From Carpediemonas membranifera (Eukaryota > Fornicata), in NCBI GenBank assembly GCA_019828565.1, contig JAHDYR010000019.1, positions 186,001-250,000 of the forward strand: DNA of 64,000 nt. Direction: 5' to 3'. The position numbers and the translations under genes are program-made. The notes beneath the pieces were generated by a model. That model was not told where the DNA came from and searched no databases. It saw nothing but the letters and a program-made list of their open reading frames with translations. This document shows, in pieces, positions 1-11,550 of the stretch (positions are counted from its first letter, which is position 1; every line of letters begins with the position of its first letter).

Positions 1-120
1 CGCCGGTAAAGTGGCACTGAACAGGAGACCGGACCCAGCATGGAGAAGTACAAGGCTTTGTCACCGGCGGCGCTGGGTTGACGGTTCGCGACTCTCTTTA
101 TTCAAACGCGATTGATCGGC

Positions 121-807
121 ATGAGCGTTGCAGAGAACCTCGCGGCTATTCTGGACAGCATACATGCTGTCGCATCGGAATGTGGTAACGATAAGGTCGA
201 GCTTGTGGCCGTATCCAAGCTCAAGCCCGTTTCTATGCTCAAAGAAGCATTCGAAGCTGGACAACGGCTATTCGGCGAGAACTATGTACAGGAAATGCTT
301 GAAAAGGCGGCAGAAGTTCCTGAGGCGCAGTTCCGTTTCATTGGCCACCTTCAGTCTGGCAAGGCGAAGCAAGTCGTCCAACCGAAGAACGTCATCGCTA
401 TCGACACAGTAGACTCGCTTAAGCTTGCGAAGAAGCTCGACAACGCCTGTTCGGCCATTGGGAGAACGATCGGAGTGATGCTGCAGGTGAACACCAGTGG
501 CGAGGAGAGCAAGTCGGGCGTGGCGCCGGCGGACGCCAAGCAGTTCTATGAAGACGTCAAGGCACAGTGCTCGCACCTGAACATCGAGGGATTCATGACT
601 ATCGGCTCACCAGAGGATTCCCTGAAGCCCGAGCCCGAGGCCTTCCGTGTTCTCGCAGGGATCCGCGACTCGGTCGACCCAACCCTAGCACTGTCTATGG
701 GCATGTCCAGCGACTACGAGGCGGCCATCCGCATGGGGACGAGCTATGTCCGGGTAGGCTCGGCCATTTTTGGGGCCAGGCCATTTGCTGGGTCTGTGCC
801 AAAGTGA
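121..807 (+). CDS. PLPBP: Pyridoxal phosphate homeostasis protein (YggS/PROSC family)
   Basis: A cytosolic PLP-binding protein of the YggS/PROSC/PLPBP family, which buffers pyridoxal phosphate; the family has no established enzyme activity. The 228-residue product is of normal length and consists of the single alanine-racemase-like barrel. VAVSK places the PLP lysine at residue 33. It is followed by LFGENYVQE (about residues 50-58), FIGHLQSGK, and the phosphate-binding C-terminal segments SMGMSSDYEAAI and VGSAIFG. The ATG at 121 is used; an in-frame TTG three codons upstream is unnecessary. Single exon, no organelle leader seen. The family assignment is secure; its physiological role in this organism is inferred. 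Confidence 0.93.
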   Translation: MSVAENLAAILDSIHAVASECGNDKVELVAVSKLKPVSMLKEAFEAGQRLFGENYVQEMLEKAAEVPEAQFRFIGHLQSGKAKQVVQPKNVIAIDTVDSLKLAKKLDNACSAIGRTIGVMLQVNTSGEESKSGVAPADAKQFYEDVKAQCSHLNIEGFMTIGSPEDSLKPEPEAFRVLAGIRDSVDPTLALSMGMSSDYEAAIRMGTSYVRVGSAIFGARPFAGSVPK

Positions 808-1518
808 GCGGTGTGGGTTGTAAATGTGGCCGTTAAGGGAAATTCTGTGGGTGTTTGTTGGCTTTGTAGTGGCGTGGCGAGTTGGTGAAGAATGGAGATT
901 TAGACTTATGAGACGGAATGTGCATTGCTGACAGCATGTGACGGGGCTTGTAGTGGTGGGTTAAACACGATTGAAGCGGTTGCTGACTTGACTTGGGTGG
1001 GAAGCTGGAAAGACGATTGATGACACAAGTGGTGACTTGGTTGACAGTGCTGTCAGCCTGATAATGTGAACTCACGTGGTCTGGATCCACAGACGACATA
1101 TGGCGACGGCATCTATTGTCTCCGGAAATCACTGCGAATACCGGATGGAAGATGAAACAGTCAATGATAGCACCCAGGCTCAACCAGACTCAACCTACAG
1201 AAGCCTAGAGTGTGAATGCACGAACAGTGAGGTTGCACTTGACCTTGTCCATGAACCCTGTACTCGATCATTTGACAATGAAGTAGCGTAGCTGCCCCAT
1301 TGCCCCACCAGACAGTCAGGACAGCCGGGGCGAGCTAGGAATCAATGACCCGCATGCAAACTGAGTTTTCCCGGATGAATTCAGTTGAACCGTGGTTTCT
1401 TCGAAGAACGTCGACACGGCAATCGCCTAATCTACGACCTGAGAGCATCACTTTTTTATGGCATAAAAAAATGTCCAGGACAAGCTTCTTAGCGTCCTAT
1501 TACGCAACAAAGACACAA
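808..1518. other. Intergenic region, no supported gene
   Basis: About 0.7 kb between the PLP protein and the RG-rich protein. Short open frames exist (for example 1076-1291) but none resembles a protein. The downstream gene's frame is open upstream of its chosen start back to 1345, through an A/T-rich stretch near 1450-1480 that looks like promoter or leader rather than protein. No RNA gene or repeat was recognised. Confidence 0.5.
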
Positions 1519-2319
1519 ATGCCCCCGCTAAAGGGCATTTTGAAGACTACAGATTCTGTAGCTTCCTCTTCTTCAGCTGGACCTAAAGGCATGAGATTCA
1601 AGGATGACGCACAGGGCGAGGTTGCGTGTGATGTTCACATGTACGAGATGACTGACGAGGAATGGACCGCGCAATTCGGGAAACCTGCTTCTCAGCGTCA
1701 TGCGAAGCATGCAACGAAGGGCCAGCTTAAAGCAGCCGATGCCGCCGGGGAGCGCATTTCGCGGCAGTCTGCCGCCGAGCAGCACATGAACGAATTCCTC
1801 AAATTAGCCAAGCGCCTTAAGAGCGCACGCCTGGAATCTGTCTGGCCGACTGAGCTGCCGACCATTCAGGGTGCACTTCCGATGCCGTTCAATCTAAAGC
1901 CCGGCGAAGCCTCTAGTGCAAGTAAGATACTCGTGCCTGCAGGCAATAAAGAGGTCATTCCCGGTACGACCGCCACGATCGATCTCGGTCAGCAGAAGCA
2001 GGCAGTCCAGGCGGGAATAGACGCAGTGAAGAAGGCGCTGCAGGACGCCGCCTCGGCCGCGAGCCAGCCCAAGCCTGCAAGTAGGTTTAGCGCCGTAACA
2101 CGGGGGCCGCCCATTCACCAGTACAACCGCCCCCAGCAACCCCCGGCACGGACTCAGAGCCACCAACACAGGGACGCTCCGTACACATCCAGGCCCCAGG
2201 CTGGATATAGCAGGCAGGGGCACCAGCCGGTAGGACGCAGGGGTGACTATCGAGGGGGGAGCAGGGGAGGGTCAGCATATGGTGCCCGTGACCAAAGGTA
2301 TTATGGCGGCTACCGCTGA
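1519..2319 (+). CDS. RG-rich protein with possible PP1-docking motifs
   Basis: Not assignable to a known orthologue. From the ATG at 1519 the protein has 266 residues. The N-terminus reads MPPLKGILK, a SILK/GILK-type motif, and KGMRF follows at residues 23-27 in the spacing expected of an RVxF-like motif. Paired SILK and RVxF motifs are the classical protein phosphatase 1 docking arrangement, although methionine at the V/I position is non-ideal. The middle is Ala/Lys-rich. The last 60 residues are rich in Pro, Gln, Arg, Gly and Tyr with RRGDYRGG and RGGSAYG repeats, as in RNA-binding RGG tails. The frame is open back to 1345, but the upstream part is low-complexity leader-like sequence, so the start at 1519 is preferred. 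Function is inferred only. Confidence 0.6.
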   Translation: MPPLKGILKTTDSVASSSSAGPKGMRFKDDAQGEVACDVHMYEMTDEEWTAQFGKPASQRHAKHATKGQLKAADAAGERISRQSAAEQHMNEFLKLAKRLKSARLESVWPTELPTIQGALPMPFNLKPGEASSASKILVPAGNKEVIPGTTATIDLGQQKQAVQAGIDAVKKALQDAASAASQPKPASRFSAVTRGPPIHQYNRPQQPPARTQSHQHRDAPYTSRPQAGYSRQGHQPVGRRGDYRGGSRGGSAYGARDQRYYGGYR

Positions 2320-2484
2320 GCTGAGGGAGTTATAAAATCGATTCTGGAAAAGCACCGAGGTGATACTTTTTTATTTACCGGTGATGCGAGGGTGTACTTA
2401 CGACTATGCAGCCTAGATACATCTTGATGACGTGCTTTGACGTCCGTTGATCGCGAGGTCGGTGCACTTTAACCGAGAAAAACT

Positions 2485-5400
2485 ATGGCGTCGCCTCCTG
2501 CCACAACGGCGGTGCTAAATGCCATTTCTACAATAAGGCGCAACGTTCCAAACAGTGGAAAGTGGCACGATGCCGTCAAAATTTGCCAAAGTTCGTTTCT
2601 TCCTCCACACGTTACCCAGGTGCTATTGACGACGCCGCGAAAGAGAATGTGGAGAACTTTATGGACTCTGTCTCTTCAGATGTGTATTATGACCCTTTTA
2701 GGCACGCTTTATCAAACACAAAGACACGACTCTTGGCGATCAACACCATTTCCAAGCTCGCCTCGAGCCACTACCTAAGCAACCGGATGTACCCTGACGG
2801 CATGCCAGAGGACGGGACTATCCAGAAGTCCCTCGTGGAGGACGCAGTTTCCTCCATTTACGACGTCCTCCAGCAACCGCCCCACTCGAACGAGATCAAG
2901 GACGCAGGCGTCACCGCCCTGAGCACGCTGGTCACCGAGACCACGGAAGTCCACGGCGAGCCCCTCCGTCTGGTGATGCAGTGCTTCTTCGCCCTCCACG
3001 CAGGATCGACCCAGGGCCTCAAGGACCGCACGGCGACTGCCCTGCACCAGGTTATGGCAGTGCTGTTCTCGCGACTCGAAGCGAGCAAGAACGAGGACGA
3101 GGCTAAGGTCCTAGCCGCAGATGCCGCCCGGATGTACACGGGGCTGTGCAACAAGGCGAAGATCCCCCCGAATATGGACCCGCGTTCTCCCAGAGGCCGC
3201 AGGGACCGCGAGTCTCGCATCCTTGCCTTCCAGCTGCTCAACACCTCCCTGTCCAACGCCGGTGCTGTCTTCTCTGAGAACACTATGGCCATCGAGGCGA
3301 CCCAGCGCGTGCTCGTTACTGTCTTGCTCGAAGCCCTTCAGTTCACGGACCACAGCGACGAGCTCTTCTTCACCGCTATGGAGACGCTCTACCGCACCTT
3401 CACCATCTTCCAGGCCCACCTCAAAAACGAGTGCGGCGCCCTCCTCTCGTGGGTTCTCAAGGGGCTCCAGGCCGACTTCGACTGCAAGCTCACCAGACGC
3501 ATGTCGGTTCTCCGATTCATCATCGAGCTTTCCAAGGAGCCAGCCAATATCATCGCAATCTTTCTGAACTATGACTGTGACCCGACGCAGCCACACATCC
3601 TTTCAGAGCTGCTCGTGGCCAGACTGGGGCCCATCATCGGTGGGGACGTTGGTACCAGACTCGGCGTGAGCGCGTCAGAGTGCAGCCTCCTCCAGATGTC
3701 CGGAACCAGCGCCATGCTCGCGATCCTCGACGCCCTCGAGCGTTGGAGTGCCCAGCCCCCGGTCCCCAGCGGGAGCACGGATATCGGCCGGCTCGAGGAG
3801 ACAAGGGCGCACAAGGACTCGCTCGAAAAGGCCATTGACCTCTTCAACAAGAAGCCCAAGAAGGGCGTCGCTCGCTTTGTCGAGCTCGGAATCATGCCTG
3901 ACACTCCTGAAGCCATCGCCCGCTTTATCCTGCACGAGTCGCGACTGTCCAAACTGGCGATCGGCGACCTCCTCGGTGAACACGAAGATTACTACAAGAA
4001 GATCATGTACGAGTTTGTCGACCTCATCGACATGAAGGGCATCCGCTTCCTCCCCGCTCTCCGCCTCCTCCTCAGCACCTTCATCCTCCCCGGCGAGCCA
4101 CAGAAGATCGACCGTATCGCCGAGAAGTTCGGCGACCGCTATGTGGCCCAGAACCCTGCACTCGAGTTCAAGTTCGGGGACACTGTGTACGGCCTCGCCA
4201 TGGCGACGATCCTGCTGAACTCGGACCAGCACAACCCCTCGAACCCCCGCCGCATGAATCTGCAGGACTTTATCAAGAACACGGGGTACATTGACGCGCA
4301 GCATGAGATGACACCAAGGATCCTCACCGAGATCTTCGAGGAGATCGGCCGCGAGCCCATCATGGCGGACCCGACCATCTGCGGCCCCATCGCCGACAAA
4401 ACCCCGGCGGAGATCAAGGACGAGCAGATCAAGCTCGCCCGTGGTCTCATCGGACGTCTGCGGACCCAGAAGAACGAGGCCGAATACATTGTCCCGAAGT
4501 GGCGCGACTACGGGCACTTCGTCTTCGGATCGTGCGGCTGGAGCATCCTGGCGTCGCTCTCGATCACACTGGAGACTGCAGACGACTTCCACCTCGTCCA
4601 GAGCCTTCTCAAGTGCTTCAAGTCTGCTGTTCACATCGCCTCGGCCCACCACATGGGCATGTTCTGTGAGGTCTTCGTCTCAGCCTTGGCGAAATTCACA
4701 CACTTGGTCTCAGTAGACCATATCTCCCCCAAGAACATCGAAGTCATCCGCGTTCTGTGCGAGCTTGCCCAGACCAATGCCAATGACCTCGGGGGGTCCT
4801 GGACCGATGTCCTCCGCTGCCTCAGCGAGCTCGAGCGCCTGCAGATGATCGGCACTGGCCCTGATATCCGAAGCGGCCCCACGACGCTCGGGCCCGATAC
4901 CAACACCGAGATGACCAACGTGCGCTCTGTCACACAGTTCCTAGACCGCTCCATGGTCGACCGCGTCTTCCTTGGCTCTGTCCAGCTCCACGAAGAAGCG
5001 CTAGTCCACTTCCTCTCCGTCCTCTGCTCCATCGGGGCCGCCGAGCTCGGGGTTGACGACGGCAGGCACCGGTTCACACTCCAGAAGGTAGTGGAGGTCG
5101 TCTCTGTCAACATGGATCGTGAGCTCTCCAAGTTCGCCTTCATCCGGTTGTGGAAGTCCATGGGCGGCCTCTTTGTCGACGTCGGCGCCTCCTCGTCCCT
5201 CGAGCTGGCCATGTACGCCGTCGACTCCCTCCGCCAGCTCGCATCCAAGTTCCTTCGTAAGTTCGCAGAAGTCGACGAGTTCGCCTCGATGCGATTCCAG
5301 GTGCGCTTCCTCGAGCCGTTCCGTGACATCGTGCGGCGTACAGATCATCCAGAGGTAGTCGAGTTCGCCCTACGCTGCGTCCAGCAGTTCATCCACACCG

Positions 5401-6944
5401 AGGGCGTCACGAACATCAGATCGGGATGGACCCCGATATTTGAGATTCTGACATCATCAATACAGTATGACACAAGCCGCTCGACCGTCCAGACATCCGG
5501 CCTAATCGTGTCTCAGATTGCATACACGTTCTTCGACCTCATCACCGAGCACATTGACGCGCTCATCGAGTGTGTCTGTCAACTGCGGTCCCAGGCGGTT
5601 GACGACAAGGTCTCCGTCAACATGATCGACACCATGGCTCGCTTCGTAGAGCTCCTTCTCGACCGTGCCGAGTCTGACGATGCCGCCCACGCCTCCTTCC
5701 GGTTTGACCAGGATGACGAGGCTCTGGCCCGCCTCGTTGACACACACTACGTGCCAGCCCTGACGGCCGTGGTGCACTCCCTCAGCGACAGCCGCACAGT
5801 GGTGTCGAGACAGGCGTCTAACGTCCTTTTCAACGACAACGGCCTTCTGCAGGCGGTGATGGCCACGCCCATCGGCTGTGACGTCATTGACAAGACCCTG
5901 CTCTCCAGGATCGAGATGCCGTCTGCCGAATGGTCCGCCGGCATCGTCGATGCCGTCGTCTCGGGCACTGCGCGGCTGCTGACGGAACTCCCCACCAACC
6001 TCATGGCCGGCGACCACACAATCTTGGATAGATTTGCCGATATCTGCCTCCGTGGGGCCACGGGCACTCTTGACGTCGGAAGCTCGAACGACCAACCCGA
6101 CGAGGTTCGTATCGCCCGCATCGAGCAGCTGGCGCAGGTCTACTGCGACGGCTTCATCCTCCAGCTCCTGCCCGACCTGGTCGATCTCGACCTCGGCCCC
6201 CCCTTCATGAGGCTCATAGCCGTTGTCGCAGAGATGCTGGAGCTTACGTTCCCCAGCGAGATCCGGTCTGTCACCGGCACGGACGTGTCACCGGAGACCA
6301 AGCGGTCGGTCTTCCATGTGGTCCGCCGCAAGTCGATCATCCAGCTCCGGTTGTTCGAGGGCGTCGCCGACCTCATCACGTCGACCTCGCTGCCCGAAGA
6401 GGCCGCCGAGGTCCTTCTTGCAGGCACCAGACACTGTCTGGCCGCCTGCCGTGACTTCAACCTGGACCTGGACCTTCGCTACCGCCTCCTCCAGGCAAAG
6501 TTCATGGCCCAGCTGCCCAGCATGAAGAAACAGGAGCTCCGCGGCTCCCTCAACGTCGTCAGGTCGCTCCGGTACTGCGTGGCCAAGTCCACCGGCGAAT
6601 GGGCCGTTCGCGTTCGGGAGATGCTAATAGCCGAGCTGGGGGACATCATCCGCCACTACGCGGACAGGGCTGAGTCGGCCTTCTCCTCAGACGACACCGT
6701 GCACCACGAGAAGACGGAGGTCGCCGCCTTCCTCGACGTCGCCAGCTACGCGCTCGACACGATAGTCGGCATGGCTCGGGAGGACGAGGCGTCTTTCCAG
6801 ACCACGGTCAAGCTGTGTCACGCCGACCTCGTCAGGCTGATCCAGGTTGCGGGCATGTTCCCAAACAACGACTTTTCCCGACTATTGTCTGCCGTGTTTG
6901 GGGCGATGATGCCGCTCGTGATGACGGCACTGGGCTCGGCATAG
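2485..6944 (+). CDS. ARFGEF: Sec7-domain Arf GTPase exchange factor (BIG/Sec7 type)
   Basis: Large Arf guanine-nucleotide exchange factor acting at the Golgi/trans-Golgi network. Two exons: 2485-2590 and 2620-6944, joined over a 29-nt intron (GTTCGT...TTACCCAG); the join reads CQSAIDDAAKENVENF and gives 1476 residues. An N-terminal DCB-like helical region is followed by a HUS box (LNYDCDP), then the Sec7 domain at about residues 445-615. The Sec7 domain contains the glutamic finger segment LPGEPQKIDR (Glu528) and the ATILLNSDQHNP motif. The long C-terminal helical repeats match HDS regions. NYDCD plus the PKKG-type Sec7 start favour BIG/Sec7 over cytohesins; GBF is less likely but not excluded. 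The first exon and downstream ORF are in different frames, so a single-ORF model would lose the true N-terminus. Confidence 0.92.
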
Positions 6945-7195
6945 GCCGGGCGGGTTTAGTTAAATCAGGTTCTTTTCTATGGTGTTTCTCTTGTTGATCA
7001 CATGGATGTGGTCTTGTCCAGGTGGAGAAGGCCACGCCGTCCATCTGCCAACCATGCGGACTTAAGCCGGTGGGTGGCCTAGAATTGCCGACCCCAGCCA
7101 ACATGCAGAGCTGGATTCATCTGCGATCGGCTCTGGCGTGGTGTGAAGGTTGATCGAATTTAAGACGCAATGCATTTAAGGAAGAAACGGAAACG

Positions 7196-8677
7196 ATGGC
7201 GAAGAGCAAGGCTGGTAATCCGCGGAAGCGTGATAACGGCAAGGTTAAGCTTGACAAGCGTTTTGCCGAGATATATGAGGACCCCGATTTCCAAACCGTC
7301 ACCGTTGATCAGTACGGGCAAAAGCAGGTCGGAAAGAACAAGGATTTGGACGAATTCTACGAATACGATGGGGAAACCGCCAATAAGGCTGATGAGAAGG
7401 CCGATAGCAGTGACGGTGAGACCTCCGCCGTGGACACCGACGCTGAACTCACCGAGCCCGACCTCGATCTCAACCAAGAGTACGTTGCCCCGGAAGACCA
7501 GATCATGGTCGACGACGAGACGCACCGCCTTGCCATCCAGAACATGGCGTGGGACCTTGTCAACGCGGACGACCTCTTCGTAGTCTTCACGTCGTTCCTC
7601 CCCCCTGGCGGCCGTCTCCTCAAGGTTGACAAGTACGTCTCCGAATTTGGCAAGACCAGGCTCGAGCGCGAGGCCACGGAGGGCCCTGCGGCCTTCCTCG
7701 GGCACGGCGAGTCCCTTCAGAGGCCGAGCACACCGCCCGACAGAATCTCCCGAGCCGCACAGGAGAAGCTCCGTGGCTACGAGCTTGACCGCATGAAGTA
7801 CTTCTACGCCATCGCGACGTTCGATTCACCCGCCACGGCGCTGTCCATTTATAACGAATGCGACGGCAAGGAGTTCGAGCTATCAGGCACTTCTTTCGAC
7901 CTCCGCTTCGTACCAGAGGACATGCCGTTCGACGAGGCGCCCGCGGACACCGCCTCGTCCATCCCTGTCGGGTATACGATGAAGGCGGGCCACCGCGTCT
8001 CAGCTGCGATGGACACGCGGGTCGAATCGAGCTGGGATGTTACCGACGTGAACAGGAGAGCTTTGACACACAGGCAGCACGGGCTGCAGGACCTGGTGGG
8101 CGAGGACTTTGATGCGATGATTGGCTCAGGCTCCGAGGACGAGGCCCGGGGTGCAGAGTACCGGGGGCTCGTCGAGGCCATCCAGGAGGAGAACCCGGGC
8201 TGGGGCGATGCCGTGGACGAGGAGATGAGGAAGGCCGAGGAGCTTCGGCGGATCATGCTGGAGGCCATGGATAGTGGTAGTGAAAGCGATGAGGAGGATG
8301 ATGATGATGATACGGCCGTGTCTGGAGACGACGAGGCCGAGGCCGATTCTGGCTCAGAAGCGGACGGTTCAGAGGACGAGGACGAAGACGATGAGGAGGA
8401 GGAGGTGACCGTGGACATGCTCGTTAAGTACCAGGCCCTGCTCGACAAGGTCGCCACCCGCCCCGGCCGCTACGCCAAGAAGCGTCTGGCCGAGTACATC
8501 GCGGACCACCCCACCATCGAGGCCGCAGCAGCCGCGGACGTCGAGAACACCTTGTCATCCGCTGCCCGATTCCCGGACCTCGCGGCGGCCGAGTTCAACC
8601 TGGACCCGTCTCACGCCTCGTTCAAGAGGACGCCGGGTGCTGTTGCGCTGCTCAAGAAGAGGGCAGAGGGCAAGTAA
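7196..8677 (+). CDS. ESF1: Pre-rRNA processing protein ESF1
   Basis: Nucleolar protein of the small-subunit processome needed for early 18S rRNA maturation. The 493-residue product starts with a basic segment and then LDKRFAEIYEDPDF, typical of the ESF1 N-terminus. The conserved central domain follows (MAWDLVNADDLFVVFTSFLP, then MKYFYAIATFDSPATA, YNECDGKEFE, and DLRFVPEDMPFDEAP). There is a long acidic serine/aspartate stretch (about residues 360-405), and the C-terminal NUC153 motif reads AARFPDLAAAEFNLDPSHASFKRT (residues split here: RFPDLAAAEFNLDP, then FKRT). It is shorter than animal ESF1 (about 850 residues) but has all the landmark blocks. Single exon; the ATG is flanked by a short purine-rich leader. 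Confidence 0.93.
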   Translation: MAKSKAGNPRKRDNGKVKLDKRFAEIYEDPDFQTVTVDQYGQKQVGKNKDLDEFYEYDGETANKADEKADSSDGETSAVDTDAELTEPDLDLNQEYVAPEDQIMVDDETHRLAIQNMAWDLVNADDLFVVFTSFLPPGGRLLKVDKYVSEFGKTRLEREATEGPAAFLGHGESLQRPSTPPDRISRAAQEKLRGYELDRMKYFYAIATFDSPATALSIYNECDGKEFELSGTSFDLRFVPEDMPFDEAPADTASSIPVGYTMKAGHRVSAAMDTRVESSWDVTDVNRRALTHRQHGLQDLVGEDFDAMIGSGSEDEARGAEYRGLVEAIQEENPGWGDAVDEEMRKAEELRRIMLEAMDSGSESDEEDDDDDTAVSGDDEAEADSGSEADGSEDEDEDDEEEEVTVDMLVKYQALLDKVATRPGRYAKKRLAEYIADHPTIEAAAAADVENTLSSAARFPDLAAAEFNLDPSHASFKRTPGAVALLKKRAEGK

Positions 8678-9099
8678 GGCTGTTAAATATGCGGATAGAG
8701 GGGTTGGATGCGAGGTGGACGGGGCTTGTGTGATGTCGTGACGCCTGGCGCTGATGCTGACCCGTGGTTCCCATGATGTATGGCTACTGAGGCATCGCGG
8801 GGGTGTTAGTTTTTTTCCACCAGTTGAAGATCAGATCAGATCTTCCGCCTCCTGACATAGGTACTGGATAACTTGTCTCTGAGACATCCATAACCCGATT
8901 TCGTCGCATAAATCGAGAGTTTGCATTCCCGAATCTGATTCGATATTTGGTCAGATGCGAAAAGACAAGACCTCCGGCAAGACATTAATTGACAAGCTGT
9001 CGCTGATGACACACTTTCCAGATATGCGGTTCCCTGATACGAGTGTAGATTGGCCGTGAGATTGAGGAGCAATCTTCCTCGACTCCCTCCATCAATCAG
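8678..9099. other. Intergenic region upstream of the hydrogenase
   Basis: About 0.42 kb between ESF1 and the hydrogenase. It is A/T-richer than the genes and holds a T-run near 8810 and a GATCAGATCAGATC triplet near 8828-8841. No protein-like frame or RNA gene is recognised. It presumably carries the 3' end of ESF1 and the hydrogenase promoter. Confidence 0.5.
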
Positions 9100-10633
9100 A
9101 TGATTAAGGGTCGGATCAGGGTCGTCGCTTTTCGTGCTTCGCTACAAAACGGTAATGGGCGGTCCTTCTCACCACAACTCAGGTGCTTTCGTCATCAGGA
9201 AGGAGGTTTGCCACAGGGTGGTGGATTGCTTCATCAACCACCGTGATAGCTTTGCCAAGAACGTCTCACGCATTGGGTTTCAGATGAGGCCGGTTGCTAA
9301 GAACCACGAGAGTCACTACAACCGTTGCTGCATCTACAAGGACCGTGAGATCATCCGTTTCCGCACTATGTCGGTGCTCGGCTTCCAGGCAGAGGACGAA
9401 GGCGATGACGAGCGCGGCCTCTTCGAGTACGCCCAGAAGGCACTGCTCAGGCAGAAGCCCGCCACTGACACTCTCGGCGTCATCGACCTCGCCTGCGATT
9501 CCTGCATCCAGAAGGCGTACCTCGTCACCGAAACCTGCCGCAGCTGCCTTGCCCAGCAGTGCAGGGGCGTCTGCCGCAAGGGCGCCATCACCATCGACCG
9601 CAGGAGGAACAAGGCGGTGATCGACCCCGACAGCTGCGTCAACTGCGGCAAGTGCATGGACGCCTGCCCATACGGTGCCATCATCCGACTCACCATCCCT
9701 TGCCAGGAGGCGTGCCCAGTAGATGCAATCCACAAGAACGAGTTCGGCCAGCGCGAGATTGACCACGATAAGTGCATCAACTGCGGCAAGTGCTCCAGCG
9801 CTTGCCCCTTTGGCGCAATCGAGCAGGTTTCCCACATCGTCGACGTAATGCTCGCCGTTGAGAAGTACAAGAAGAACGAGGGGCCGGGCGTCGTCGCCCT
9901 CGTCGCTCCCAGCATCATCGGCGGCCAGGACAACTGGATCGAGATCGTCTCTAAGCTTCGTGCATTCGGCTTCAAGGCCGTCGTCACTGTCGCCTCTGGT
10001 GCCGCCGAGACTGCCCGCCGCGAGGCCGCGGAGATCATGGAGAGGAAGCACGAGGGCAAGCCGACGACCTCCTCCTGCTGCCCGGCGTACGTCAACCTCG
10101 TGGACAAGCACATCCCCTCCCTCAAGCCGTACGTCTCGACCACCCCCAGCCCCATGGTCATCCAGCACGAGATGATGACTGAGGTGGAAAACCACCCGCA
10201 CCTCTACACCTTCATAGGACCCTGCATGGCTAAGAGGGACGAGGCGCTCAAGCACGGCATCGACTTCACCCTCACGTTCATGGAACTGGACGCCCTCCTG
10301 GCAGCCCTGCCCATGCCTGACGCCATACCCACGGACATCACGTTCCCCCCCGCTGTGCGGTTCGCGTACTCGACCGGCGTGACCCAGACAGTAGTCAACG
10401 TCCTGGGCGATGAAGCAAAGGACCTCACTACCTCCCACATCGACGGGCTGACCAAGAAGACCGTGTTGAAGCTCAAGACATTCCACAAGAAGGCGATGAA
10501 GGGCGACGTCGAGGACTTCCTCGAGGTCATGAGCTGCGAGGGAGGGTGCATCGGCGGGCCGTGCACAAACGTCACCAAGGAGAAGGCTGAGGCGAAGATC
10601 AAGAAGCTGAAAATTGGGGACGTGTGTCTGTGA
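9100..10633 (+). CDS. [FeFe] hydrogenase, group B-like
   Basis: Iron-only hydrogenase that evolves H2 from reduced ferredoxin in anaerobic eukaryotes. The H-cluster ligands are present: L1 TTSSCCPAY (residues 312-320), L2 GPCMAKRDE (363-371) and L3 SCEGGCIGGPC (468-478). Upstream lie two [4Fe-4S] motifs, CVNCGKCMDACP (from residue 169) and CINCGKCSSACP, plus a further Cys-rich segment CRSCLAQQCRGVC. The RCCIYKDR segment and TSSCCPAY resemble bacterial group B enzymes rather than the usual eukaryotic group A. Preferred model: exons 9100-9151 and 9183-10633 over a 31-nt intron (GTAATG...ACAACTCAG), giving 500 residues with a basic leader MIKGRIRVVAFRASLQNG that could target the mitochondrion-related organelle. 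The single-exon alternative starts at ATG 9155 and lacks the leader. Function secure; start and localisation inferred. Confidence 0.9.
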
Positions 10634-10773
10634 TAGTGCGCGGCAGTTTAAAAAGCATTAGCGGATTATTAATACCACGTCTGTGTATGGGTGAGCGTCT
10701 GATGCCGATGTTGGAGATTTTATTGGGTGCAGGGTAAGACACTAATGCGGCGGTGCCGCTTGATCTGAGCTAA

Positions 10774-11208
<435 letters not shown>

Positions 11209-11550
11209 AGGGGGCGTGTTAGGAGAAGGTTCAGCTCCATATGGCATTCATGAACTTGTCATGCGGGTCGACAAGGGCGTCGTCCCTTGAGACGCACAAG
11301 CCACTGAAGTGTGGGAACCGAGTAGTTTGCGAAAGACATCGCATATTATCTGATTATGATGCGCCTTGCCGTTACACCCGCCGCGCTTCATGCCCGAGTC
11401 GACTCAGTAAATGGTCATGGAACAATCATGGGCTGCATCGGGTACGAGGATTATGACCATGGTGTATGCCGTGACGGGCTCGGTGAGTTCGGGGCGGGAC
11501 GTCTGAGTTGGTCTGCTGCCCGTGGACTTTCGCCGACGCCACCACGCAGT
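11209..11550. other. Intergenic region, possible leader of the next gene
   Basis: About 0.34 kb. The frame of the downstream membrane protein is open back to an ATG at 11356, but that stretch lacks membrane character and looks non-coding. A 5' exon cannot be excluded given how common tiny introns are here. No RNA gene or repeat recognised. Confidence 0.4.

Noticed and set aside
1076-1291. 71-codon frame between the first two genes
   Set aside because: No homologous features, mixed codon usage and no conserved start context.
9266-10486. A 406-codon antisense frame opposite the hydrogenase
   Set aside because: Same codon-bias shadow; the sense frame has all H-cluster motifs.
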